This document shows positions 14,389 through 21,606 of a stretch of DNA of 32,789 nt, piece by piece (within the stretch, counting starts at the first letter, position 1; every line of letters starts with the position of its first letter). The DNA is taken from NCBI GenBank assembly GCA_019240215.1, contig JAFAYQ010000077.1, positions 1-32,789 of the forward strand, read 5' to 3'. The position numbers were made by a program, and so were the translations under genes. The DNA comes from Actinomycetota bacterium. GTDB taxonomy: Bacteria > Actinomycetota > Actinomycetes > Streptosporangiales > Streptosporangiaceae. The notes under the pieces are model-generated. The model was not told where the DNA came from and did not search any database. It saw only the letters and a list, made by a program, of their open reading frames with translations.

Positions 14389-14525
14389 CAAGCAAGTTAC
14401 GTGTGTGTCTAGGGGCCCCGTGGCGGGCGGAGTTCCGTTCTGGTGCGGTGCCCGCCGCATGCAATTGCAACGCCTAGAATGCCCCGTACGTTCCCGCGCC
14501 CGCTCAGGAAATTGCTTCTAAGCAA
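14389..14525. promoter_or_regulatory. Palindromes and a repeated AAGCAAGT box between WhiB-like and methyltransferase genes
   Basis: The 262-bp divergent region holds a perfect palindrome TGCAATTGCA (14460-14469) and a near-perfect one, TTGCTTCTAAGCAA (14512-14525, mismatched only at the centre). AAGCAAGT recurs at 14390-14397 and 14520-14527. These look like operator sites for one or both genes. No clear sigma-70 pair could be fixed for the WhiB-like gene. Confidence 0.42.
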
Positions 14526-14616
14526 GTAACAATGCCATCAAGCGAACGGCTGTTCGCCCGCCGGAGCGCCAGCTGACGGGCCGTGTCGGACCGCCACATC
14601 CTGGCTGAGCGGCCGC

Positions 14617-14628
14617 TACGCTCTCCCC
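14617..14628 (+). promoter_or_regulatory. -10 box for a leaderless methyltransferase transcript
   Basis: TACGCT fits the actinobacterial TAnnnT -10 and ends 6 nt before the GTG start, with no Shine-Dalgarno sequence between, so the message probably begins at the start codon. The -35 is not clear. Confidence 0.4.
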
Positions 14629-15918
14629 GTGGTAGCCCGGACCGTCAGTACCCGACAACGGGCGGCCGCGCGGCAGAACTCGTATCTTACGCACAGGGCG
14701 AACACGGGAGCCGGGCGGCACGGCTGGCTGCGGCTGACCCCCGCCTACTCGGTCCGGCTGGTCCGCGAGCGGACCGCGCACCTGCCGCCGGGCGCGATCG
14801 TCACCGACCCGTTCTCTGGCAGCGGGACCACGGCGCTGGCGGCGGCCGAGCACGGGGCCACCGGCCAGGCCGTCGACGTCAACCCGTTCCTGGTCTGGCT
14901 GGGCAACGCCAAGGTGGCCAGCTATCCGGCCGCGCTGCTGGACGAGGGCGAGGCCCGGCTCCTGGCCCTGACCGAACAGGCCGCCGACGGCGCCAGCGAC
15001 GCGGCCGGGCTGTGGGCCCCGAACCTGCACAACATCGACCGGTGGTGGTCGCCCGGATCGCTGGCCGGGCTCAAGGCCCTCCGCCAGGTGCTCGACCGGA
15101 CGGACGGCCTGCCCGGTCCGGTCGCCGACCTTTTCAATATCGGCTTTTGCCGCACCGCGATCGGGGTCAGCAACGCGGCCTTCAACCACCAGAGCATGTC
15201 GTTCGCGGCCGGCCGGGACGCCGCGCTGGACGGCGGGCCGCCCGGCAGCGAGCACGTTTTCCGCCGGTTCAGTGACGAGGCGGCCGCGATCCTGACCAGC
15301 GCCCGGACCGGGCTGCCGGGGTCGGGGCGGGTGGTGCTGGGCGACGCCCGCGACCTCGGCCCGGCCGGGCTGCCGCCCTGCGACCTGCTGCTGACGTCGC
15401 CGCCGTACGTGAACCGGATGTCCTACATCCGCGAGCTGCGGCCCTACATGTACTGGCTGCGGTTCCTGGACCAGGCGTGCGACGCCGGCGAGCTGGACTG
15501 GACCGCGATCGGCGGCACCTGGGGCATCGCCACCTCGCGGCTGCACGACTGGGCGTCGGCTGGCCCCGGCAGCCCCACTGGCCCCACGGCTCCGATCGGG
15601 GACGAGCTGGCCGCGGTGACCGCGCTGATCGCCCGCGACGGCGGCAAGCACGGCCCGCTGCTGGCCACCTACGTGACCAAGTACTTCCACGACATGGCGG
15701 CCCACTTCGGGGTGGCGTTCGGGCACGTCAAGCCGGGCGGGACGGCCAGCTACATCATCGGCAACTCGACGTTCTACGGGCACGTGGTGCCGGCCGAGCG
15801 CTGGTACGCGGCCCTGCTGACCGCGGCCGGCTTCGCCGACGTGCGCACCACCGTCCTGCGCAAGCGCAACAGCAACCTGGCCCTCTACGAGTACGAGGTC
15901 AGCGGGCAGCGTCCGTAG
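14629..15918 (+). CDS. Site-specific DNA methyltransferase (N4-cytosine or N6-adenine)
   Basis: A 429-residue amino-methyltransferase. The SAM-binding motif I is DPFSGSGTT (residues 60-68), preceded by a motif X-like stretch RHGWLRLTPAYSV. The catalytic motif IV is TSPPY (256-260); SPPY is commonest in N4-cytosine enzymes but does not exclude adenine. The roughly 180 residues between the motifs can hold target recognition. The end reads ASYIIGNSTFYG and then ALYEYEV. No restriction enzyme is next to it, so it is either a solitary methylase or part of a dispersed system with the ATPase unit 0.6 kb away. The start GTG 14629 is probably leaderless. Target sequence is unknown. Confidence 0.85.
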   Translation: MVARTVSTRQRAAARQNSYLTHRANTGAGRHGWLRLTPAYSVRLVRERTAHLPPGAIVTDPFSGSGTTALAAAEHGATGQAVDVNPFLVWLGNAKVASYPAALLDEGEARLLALTEQAADGASDAAGLWAPNLHNIDRWWSPGSLAGLKALRQVLDRTDGLPGPVADLFNIGFCRTAIGVSNAAFNHQSMSFAAGRDAALDGGPPGSEHVFRRFSDEAAAILTSARTGLPGSGRVVLGDARDLGPAGLPPCDLLLTSPPYVNRMSYIRELRPYMYWLRFLDQACDAGELDWTAIGGTWGIATSRLHDWASAGPGSPTGPTAPIGDELAAVTALIARDGGKHGPLLATYVTKYFHDMAAHFGVAFGHVKPGGTASYIIGNSTFYGHVVPAERWYAALLTAAGFADVRTTVLRKRNSNLALYEYEVSGQRP

Positions 15919-15942
15919 CCCCAGGACCGCGAGCGACCGCCC

Positions 15943-16695
15943 CTAGTCGCGGGCCACGGCGAGCGCGCTGAAGCTCTGGGCGACCGGCATCATCTCGATC
16001 ACGTTGATGTTCACGTGCGGCGGCAGGGTGGCCGCCCAGTGCACCGCCTCGGCCACGTCGTCGGGTCCGAGCGGCTGGACGCCCTGGTAGACCTGGCCGG
16101 CCCGGTCCTCGTCGCCGCCGAACCGGACCACCGAGAACTCGGTGCCGCCCGACAGGCCGGGCTCGACGCTGGTGACCCGGACGCCGGTGCCGTGCAGGTC
16201 GGCCCGCAGGTTGAGGCTGAACTGGTGCACGAACGCCTTGGTGGCGCCGTACACGTTGCCGCCCGGGTACGGGTAGGTGCCGGCGATCGAGCCCAGGTTG
16301 ATCACGTGGCCGCGGCCGCGCTCGACCATGGCGGGCAGGATGGCGCGGGTGCAGTAGGTCAGGCCCTTGCAGTTGGTGTCGATCATCTGGTCCCACTGGT
16401 CCAGGTCGGCCCGCTGGGCGGGTTCGAGGCCCAGGGCCAGGCCGGCGTTGTTGACCAGCACGTCGATGTCGGCGAACTCGGGTGGCAGGCCGGCCACCGC
16501 GGCCGCCACGGCGTCGCGGTCCTGCACGTCGAACGTGACCGGCAACGCCGCGCCGCCCAGGTCCTTGACCAGCTCGTCGAGGCGATCGGACCGGCGGCCG
16601 GTCACCACTACCCGGTCCCCGTCGGCGGCGAAACGGCGGGCGATCGAGGCGCCGAACCCGGCGCTGGCTCCGGTGACAAAGACTGTTCTGCTCAC
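15943..16695 (-). CDS. YdfG-like short-chain dehydrogenase (3-hydroxy acid dehydrogenase type)
   Basis: A 250-residue classical SDR. The NADP-binding TGASAGFGASIARRFA, the NNAG motif, the catalytic Ser in NLGSIAGTYPYPGG and the YGATK motif (Y-x3-K) are all present. The segments VYGATKAFVHQFSLNLRADL and PGLSGGTEFS, and the end NINVIEMMPVAQSFSAL, match YdfG, an NADP-dependent enzyme for 3-hydroxy acids such as serine/allo-threonine or malonic semialdehyde. The substrate here is inferred from family. The start is GTG 16695. The gene follows the Fpg/Nei gene by 9 nt on the same strand and is probably co-transcribed, though no functional link is evident. Confidence 0.88.
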   Translation of the reverse strand: MSRTVFVTGASAGFGASIARRFAADGDRVVVTGRRSDRLDELVKDLGGAALPVTFDVQDRDAVAAAVAGLPPEFADIDVLVNNAGLALGLEPAQRADLDQWDQMIDTNCKGLTYCTRAILPAMVERGRGHVINLGSIAGTYPYPGGNVYGATKAFVHQFSLNLRADLHGTGVRVTSVEPGLSGGTEFSVVRFGGDEDRAGQVYQGVQPLGPDDVAEAVHWAATLPPHVNINVIEMMPVAQSFSALAVARD

Positions 16696-16704
16696 CCCGT
16701 GATG

Positions 16705-17592
16705 CTATTTGAGCAACCGGGACAGCCGCCGGTCGGCCAGCGGCTTGCCGCCGGTCTGGCAGGTCGCGCAGTACTGCAGCGACGAGTCGGCGAACGACAC
16801 CTCGCGGATCGTGTCCCCGCAGACCGGGCACTTCTCGCCGGTCTTGCCGTGCACCCGCAGGCCGGTCTTCTTCTCGGCCTTGAGGTCGCCGGCGGCCAGC
16901 CCCGACGCCCGCTCGGATGCGTCCCGCAAGGTGGCCTGCATCGCCGCGTACAGCTCGGTGACCTGGTCCGGGGTCAGCGTCGAGGCCATCTTGAACGGCG
17001 ACATCTTCGCCGCGTGCAGCACCTCGTCGGAGTAGGCGTTGCCGATGCCGGCGATGATGTGCTGGTCGCGCAGCACGCCCTTGATCTGCATGCGCCGCCC
17101 GGCCAGCAGCTCAGCCAGCGACTGGGCGGTGAACGCCGGGTCCAGCGGGTCCGGGCCGAGCGAGGCCACCCCGGGCACGTCCAGCGGGTCCCGGACCAGG
17201 TACACGGCCAGCCGCTTCTTGGTCCCGGCCTCGGTCAGGTCGAAGCCGGACTCGTCGTCGAGGATGACCCGGAACGCCAGCGGGGCCTTGCCCGGCTTGG
17301 GCGGCGCGGCCGGGATCTCCTCGCGCCAGCGCAGCCAGCCCGCCCGGGCCAGGTGCACGATCAGGTGCACGGTGTGCGCGGCCGAGCCGTCGCCCGCCGG
17401 GGCCAGCGACAGGTCGAGGAACTTGCCGTGCCGGGTCACGTCCGCCACCACCAGGCCGGTCAGGCTGGCGGGGGACGGGTCGTAGGTCTTGAGCACGGAG
17501 ATCGCCGCCACGTAGGCGTGGGTCACCGTGTGGCCGCTGGCCCGCTCGCGCAGGAACGAGGCCAGTGCCTCGACTTCGGGCAGCTCAGGCAT
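16705..17592 (-). CDS. Fpg/Nei family DNA glycosylase/AP lyase
   Basis: A 295-residue base-excision repair enzyme. It starts MPELPEVE, so Pro1-Glu2 of the mature protein are the catalytic residues; Lys57 is in RHGKFLDL; GIGNAYSDE belongs to the helix-two-turn-helix; and the C-terminal zinc finger is CPVC...CATC. It removes oxidised bases such as 8-oxoguanine or formamidopyrimidine and nicks the backbone. The actinobacterial subgroup with GVLRDQHIIAGIGNAYSDE is often called Fpg/Nei because exact specificity is unclear, so no symbol is given. The ATG at 17592 is fixed by the need for Pro directly after Met. Its start lies only about 17 bp from the divergent TPP riboswitch, so the two promoters must overlap. 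Confidence 0.92.
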   Translation of the reverse strand: MPELPEVEALASFLRERASGHTVTHAYVAAISVLKTYDPSPASLTGLVVADVTRHGKFLDLSLAPAGDGSAAHTVHLIVHLARAGWLRWREEIPAAPPKPGKAPLAFRVILDDESGFDLTEAGTKKRLAVYLVRDPLDVPGVASLGPDPLDPAFTAQSLAELLAGRRMQIKGVLRDQHIIAGIGNAYSDEVLHAAKMSPFKMASTLTPDQVTELYAAMQATLRDASERASGLAAGDLKAEKKTGLRVHGKTGEKCPVCGDTIREVSFADSSLQYCATCQTGGKPLADRRLSRLLK

Positions 17593-17608
17593 ACTCTGAG
17601 TGTAAGCA

Positions 17609-17703
17609 ACACGGGAGCTCGGGCCGACCGGGCTGAGAGGGTGGCTGAGCCGACGGCGCCACCGACCGTCCGAACCTGACCGGATAATGCCGGCGTAGGG
17701 AGA
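17609..17703 (+). promoter_or_regulatory. TPP riboswitch (THI element)
   Basis: The conserved TPP aptamer signatures are present in order: a GGGAGCTCGG arm, CTGAGA (17633-17638), GACCGTCCGAACCTGA (17663-17679 region) and GGATAATGCCGGCGTAGGGA (17682-17701). The aptamer ends 4 nt before the start codon of the permease gene. The Shine-Dalgarno AGGGAG (17697-17702) is part of the 3' closing strand, so ligand binding should hide the ribosome site directly. No separate expression platform or terminator fits in the remaining space. Confidence 0.93.
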
Positions 17704-17707
17704 CGCG

Positions 17708-19084
17708 GTGTTCACCACTGTTCCTGGCGATCGTCAGTCCGAGGCCCCCCGCACCCTGGCCGAGCCGGTCCCGCAGGCGCTGAGCTTCGCCGACCAGCTC
17801 GGCCTGTGGGGCAATCTGGGCGTGAGCCTGCTCGGCTTCACCGGCGCCCTGTTCGTGCTGCAGCCGGGCGGCACCGGCACCCCCCGGCTCTCGCTGCTGG
17901 CCGCGTTCGTGGCCCTGGTCCTCGGCACGGTGCTGGGCACGCTGGCGGTGGCCGTCTCCGGCCTCCCCGGGGTCCGGACCGGGGCGCCGGCCATGGTGCT
18001 GCTGCGCGGATTGTTCGGCGCCCGGCTGTCCTACCTGCCGACCGGGATCAACATCCTGCAGCTGCTCGGCTGGGGCATCTTCGAGCTGGTCACGATCGCG
18101 ACCGCCGCCCACACGATCGCGCCCGCCCTGCCCCGGTGGGGCTACGTGCTGATCGCGGGGGTGATCACCGCGCTGCTGACCGTGTACCCGCTGGGCTCGA
18201 TCCGGGTGCTGCGGCGCTACGCCGCCGTGGTGGTGTCCGCGGTGCTGGTGTACCTGCTGGTCCAGCTGGCCCGGCACCCGCTGCCGCCGCTGACCCACGG
18301 CACCTGGTCGGGTTTCTGGCCCGCGACCGACACCGTGGTGGCGGTGGCGATCTCGTTCGCGCCGATGGCGGCCGACTACCTGCGGCACTCGCGGTCGGGC
18401 CGGTCGGCGTTCGCGGGCGTCATGATCGGCTACGGCGTCACCCAGGTGCTGTGCTACCTGATCGGCCTGCTGGCGCTGGTCACGGTGGCCCGCAATCCCA
18501 ACGACATCTACGGGGCGTTCATCGCGCTGCCGCTGGGCACGGTCTGCTTCGCGATCCTGGCCGCCCGCGAGCTGGACCAGTCGTTCGCCGACATCTACTC
18601 GACCGCGGTGTCGGCCCAGAACCTGCGGCCGCTGTGGGACCGCCGGATCCTCGCCATCGCGATCACCGGGCTGGCGACGGTGCTGGCGCTGCTGGTGAAC
18701 ATCGCCGACTACGAGAACTTCCTGGACCTGCTGGGCTCGGTGTTCGTGCCGATGTTCGCGGTCGTCGCGGTGGACTTCTTCATCCTTCGCCGCGGGCACT
18801 GGGACCTGTCGGCCCAGGCCCGGTCGCGGTGGCTGATGCTGCTGCCGTGGGCGGCCGGGTTCGTCGTCTACCAGCTCATCAACCCGGGCTACCTGTCCTG
18901 GTGGGTGTCGGCCTGGACCTGGGTCCGGCACCAGCTCGGCTTCACCCCGGCCAGCTGGATGTCCGCCTCGATCGGTTCCTTCGTGGTGGCCGGAGTGCTT
19001 ACGTTGTCAACGGGTTTGACATGCCGTCATAGGGTCGGACCAAGCGGAAGTGACGGCCGGCACGGGGGAAGTACGCAGGAATGA
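17708..19084 (+). CDS. cytX: NCS1-family permease, probable hydroxymethylpyrimidine transporter CytX
   Basis: A 458-residue membrane protein with about 12 helices and the NCS1 (cytosine/purine/thiamine permease) pattern: SFADQLGLWGNLGVSLLGFT, GAPAMVLLRGLFG, FWPATDTVVAVAISFAPMAADY and DYENFLDLLGSVFVPMFAV. Control by a TPP riboswitch is the mark of CytX, which imports the thiamine pyrimidine precursor. The start is GTG 17708, 5 nt after the riboswitch-embedded AGGGAG. The last about 35 residues are polar and unrelated to the family, and the stop overlaps the start of cbbX (ATGA at 19081). Substrate assignment combines family and riboswitch evidence. Confidence 0.88.
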   Translation: MFTTVPGDRQSEAPRTLAEPVPQALSFADQLGLWGNLGVSLLGFTGALFVLQPGGTGTPRLSLLAAFVALVLGTVLGTLAVAVSGLPGVRTGAPAMVLLRGLFGARLSYLPTGINILQLLGWGIFELVTIATAAHTIAPALPRWGYVLIAGVITALLTVYPLGSIRVLRRYAAVVVSAVLVYLLVQLARHPLPPLTHGTWSGFWPATDTVVAVAISFAPMAADYLRHSRSGRSAFAGVMIGYGVTQVLCYLIGLLALVTVARNPNDIYGAFIALPLGTVCFAILAARELDQSFADIYSTAVSAQNLRPLWDRRILAIAITGLATVLALLVNIADYENFLDLLGSVFVPMFAVVAVDFFILRRGHWDLSAQARSRWLMLLPWAAGFVVYQLINPGYLSWWVSAWTWVRHQLGFTPASWMSASIGSFVVAGVLTLSTGLTCRHRVGPSGSDGRHGGSTQE

Positions 19085-20049
19085 TCCCGCCCAGAGACAT
19101 GAACAAGATCCTCGCGTTCGGATCGAAGCAGGCCAAGAAGCGCGCCGCCCGCCGGGGGCAGGCCGGTGAGCTGGGCCGGCTTCCCCCAGAAGCCAACATC
19201 ACGCTGGCCGCCGAGCGGGAGGCAACCGGGGTCGACGAGATCCTGGCGGCCCTCGAGCAGGACCTGATCGGCCTGCAGCCGATCAAACAAAAGGTCAGCG
19301 AGATCGCCTCGCTGCTGCTGGTCGACCGGGCCCGGCGCCGGTTCGGGCTGGAGGCGCCCCGGCCGAACCTGCACATGTGCTTCACCGGGTCGCCCGGCAC
19401 CGGCAAGACCACGGTGGCGCTGCGAATGGCGAACCTGCTGCACCGGCTCGGCTACCTGGAGACCGGCCAGCTCGTGCACGCGATGCGCAACGACCTGATC
19501 GGTGAGTACATCGGCCAGACGGCGCCGCGGACCAAGAAGATTCTGGACCAGGCGATGGGCGGCGTGCTGTTCATCGACGAGGCCTACTACCTGTACAACG
19601 AGAAGGACCCGAACGACTACGGCCAGGAGGCGGTGGGGATCCTGCTCCAGGTGATGGAGAACGACCGGGACCGGCTGGTCGTGGTCCTGGCCGGCTACAA
19701 GGACCGGATGGACGTGTTCTTCACCTCCAACCCGGGCATGGCCTCCCGCATCGCTCATCACCTCGACTTCGCCGACTACGAGCTGGGCGAGCTGCTCTCG
19801 ATCGGCGAGGTCATGCTCAAGCAGGCCCACTACTACCTGTCCCCCGAAGCCGAGGACATGCTCGGCAAGCAGCTGACCCGGCAGATGGGCGACCCGCTGT
19901 TCTCCAACGCCCGCAGCGTCCGCAACGACCTCGACCGGGCCCGGCTGCGGCACGCGTTCCGGCTGTCGGCCGAGCCGGATCGGCTGTGGAGCAGGGACGA
20001 CCTGATGCGGCTGGAACCGTTCGACCTGATGAGCGACGAGCGGCTCTAA
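19081..20049 (+). CDS. cbbX: CbbX-type AAA+ ATPase (red-type Rubisco activase)
   Basis: A 322-residue AAA+ protein. Walker A is GSPGTGKTT (103-111), the pore loop EYIGQTAPRTKK (142-153), Walker B VLFIDEAYYL (162-171), sensor TSNPG and arginine finger RIAHH. HMCFTGSPGTGKTTVALRMA, YGQEAVGILLQVMEN and ARSVRNDLDRARLRHA match CbbX closely. CbbX hexamers pull the C-terminal tail of the red-type Rubisco large subunit to free inhibitory sugar phosphates. No cbbL, cbbS or other Calvin-cycle gene is in the window. The first 35 residues are a basic lead not seen in typical CbbX; ATG 19099 is a possible later start. ATG 19081 overlaps the cytX stop, suggesting coupling. Another AAA+ remodelling role cannot be excluded. 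Confidence 0.85.
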   Translation: MIPPRDMNKILAFGSKQAKKRAARRGQAGELGRLPPEANITLAAEREATGVDEILAALEQDLIGLQPIKQKVSEIASLLLVDRARRRFGLEAPRPNLHMCFTGSPGTGKTTVALRMANLLHRLGYLETGQLVHAMRNDLIGEYIGQTAPRTKKILDQAMGGVLFIDEAYYLYNEKDPNDYGQEAVGILLQVMENDRDRLVVVLAGYKDRMDVFFTSNPGMASRIAHHLDFADYELGELLSIGEVMLKQAHYYLSPEAEDMLGKQLTRQMGDPLFSNARSVRNDLDRARLRHAFRLSAEPDRLWSRDDLMRLEPFDLMSDERL

Positions 20050-20717
20050 GGCACGAAGCTGGTCAGCAGCGCGCGCATGGTGCGGGCGACCGACCCGCGG
20101 GTGCGCTCGGGATCCTCGGAGTTCGCCACCAGCATCGCCCCGCGGGTGAGCGCGCCCAGCAGCAGCCGGGTCAGCGTGCCCGGGTCCTCGACCTCGAGCC
20201 GCCCGGCGTCGATCGCGCTCTGCAGCGCGTACATGATCTCGGTGTAGGCGTACTGCTCGTCGAGCTCGGTGAACCGGGCCAGCCCGAGCACGGCCGGGGC
20301 GTCCACGATCACGATCTGCCGCAGCTCGGGCTGCTGGACGCTGTCCAGGAACGCCTCGAACCCCCGGCTGAGCAGCTCCACCTCGTCCGGTGCACCGGTC
20401 GCGGCCTGCACCGACCCCTCCATCAGCTCGGTGTGGGCCAGCTCGAAGACCGCCTCGAACAGCTTGGTCTTGTTCGGGAAGTGATGGTAGAGCGCGCCGG
20501 TGGTGACCCGCGCCTCCCGGGCCAGGTCGTCGACCGAGGTGGCGGCGAAGCCCTGCTGGCCGAACAGGCGGCGGCCGGCCGCGACCAGCGCCGCCCGGGT
20601 CTGCGCGACCTGCTCGGCCCGCAGCGAGGGCGGCCCCGGCTGATCGGTGGGCGTATCGGCTGGTGGTGGCACCCCCCTTGTGTACTCCGTGGCAATCCCC
20701 TTGTGCATGCTCATCAT
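20046..20717 (-). CDS. TetR-family transcriptional regulator
   Basis: The helix-turn-helix is FAATSVDDLAREARVTTGALYHHFPNKTKLFEAVF, typical TetR, followed by a helical ligand domain of about 130 residues ending LTSFVP. The N-terminal lead of about 32 residues before SLRAEQVAQTR is loose and proline-rich. Start choice is uncertain: ATG at 20717, 20714 or 20708, or the further ATG 20765. The last would place the start beyond the operator palindrome (20723-20735) and almost at the divergent gene, so 20717 is preferred. The 3' end overlaps the convergent cbbX stop by 4 bp. It probably represses itself and the divergent mycothiol-dependent enzyme. Confidence 0.85.
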   Translation of the reverse strand: MMSMHKGIATEYTRGVPPPADTPTDQPGPPSLRAEQVAQTRAALVAAGRRLFGQQGFAATSVDDLAREARVTTGALYHHFPNKTKLFEAVFELAHTELMEGSVQAATGAPDEVELLSRGFEAFLDSVQQPELRQIVIVDAPAVLGLARFTELDEQYAYTEIMYALQSAIDAGRLEVEDPGTLTRLLLGALTRGAMLVANSEDPERTRGSVARTMRALLTSFVP

Positions 20718-20722
20718 TCCAG

Positions 20723-20735
20723 ATAACGTCGTTAT
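20723..20735. promoter_or_regulatory. TetR operator candidate
   Basis: ATAACGTCGTTAT is a perfect 6-1-6 palindrome just upstream of the preferred TetR start and 34 bp before the start of the divergent enzyme. A related half, AACGTTAT, recurs at 20764-20771 over that gene's start codon. The form fits a TetR-family operator acting on both promoters. Confidence 0.6.
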
Positions 20736-20769
20736 GTCAGTGAACGATCCTACCTTACGGGGCAACGTT

Positions 20770-21606
20770 ATGAACGATCACGTCACTGCACCTGACTCCG
20801 ACCGCACCCTCCCCGCCACGGCCATCCCCGCGCTGGCCGTCCTGCCGGCCGCGGCCGAGCGCACCGCGCAGCTGATGCGCGAGATCACCGATCCCCGCGC
20901 GCCGGTCCCCGGCCTGCGCTGGAACGCCGCCGAGGTGGCCGCCCACGTGGTCGCCGACCTGCGCACCTACACCGGGGTGGTGGCCGGCCGGGGACCGTCG
21001 GTGGCGCCCGGCACCGCCCCCGCGTCCGAGCTCGGCACCGCCGAGAACGCGCGTCAGCTGGCCGAGTATCCCGAGCGCAGCCTGGACCGGCTGGCGGCCG
21101 AGCTGACCACGCTGATGCCCGCCTTCATCGCCGCGGCCACCGCGGCGCCGGACGGCACCGTCGGCAGCCCGGTCGGGGTGGACATGACCCCGGCCACGCT
21201 GGCCGCGATCATCCTCGGCGAGCAGCTCGTCCACGGCCTCGACCTGGCCCGGGCGGCCGGCCGGGACTGGCCGATCGACCCGGCCGACGCCCGGCTGGTC
21301 ATCCCGGGCGCGGTCGAGATGCTGCCCGCCTACCTCAACCGGGATGCGGCCGACGGCCTGCACACCCGCTACGAGCTGCGGATCGGCGACCTGCGCTACC
21401 AGCTGGCGGTCGACGACGGCACCGCCGCCGTGGGCCCCGCCAGCGGCCGGCCGGACTGCGTGATCACCGCCGACCCGGTGGCGTTCCTGCTGGTCGGCTA
21501 CGGCCGGATCGCACCCTGGGGGCCGATGCTGCGCGGCCAGCTCCGGGCGGGCGGCCGCAAGCCGTGGCTCGGGTTCAAGTTCAACCGGCTGACCGTCAGC
21601 CCTTAG
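20770..21606 (+). CDS. Mycothiol-dependent maleylpyruvate isomerase-family enzyme
   Basis: A 278-residue protein with a DinB/MDMPI N-terminal domain: helix RWNAAEVAAHVVADLRTY supplies one metal-site His, and ILGEQLVHGLDLA supplies Glu and His. A SCP2-like C-terminal domain follows (YELRIGDLRYQLAV to DCVITADPVAFLLVGYGR). The family uses mycothiol and a metal ion for isomerisation, conjugation or detoxification; the true substrate is unknown. ATG 20770 has GGGG 7 nt upstream; the in-frame ATG 20734 overlaps the operator palindrome and is less likely. The gene diverges from TetR and its stop overlaps the convergent exonuclease gene by 4 bp. Confidence 0.85.
   Translation: MNDHVTAPDSDRTLPATAIPALAVLPAAAERTAQLMREITDPRAPVPGLRWNAAEVAAHVVADLRTYTGVVAGRGPSVAPGTAPASELGTAENARQLAEYPERSLDRLAAELTTLMPAFIAAATAAPDGTVGSPVGVDMTPATLAAIILGEQLVHGLDLARAAGRDWPIDPADARLVIPGAVEMLPAYLNRDAADGLHTRYELRIGDLRYQLAVDDGTAAVGPASGRPDCVITADPVAFLLVGYGRIAPWGPMLRGQLRAGGRKPWLGFKFNRLTVSP

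Noticed and set aside
10050..15918. Prophage or integrative element
   Set aside because: No integrase, capsid, tail, terminase, att repeats or tRNA edge was seen, so only a small conflict locus is claimed.
17585..18931. Minus-strand frame opposite the permease
   Set aside because: His/Arg/Gln-rich shadow; the permease frame is supported by the riboswitch and membrane helices.
19016..19044. TTGACA as a firm sigma-70 promoter for cbbX
   Set aside because: No acceptable -10 lies 16-19 bp downstream; kept only as a weak finding on the dyad.
20046..20765. Longer TetR start at ATG 20765
   Set aside because: It would place the palindromic operator inside the coding region and leave almost no space before the divergent gene.
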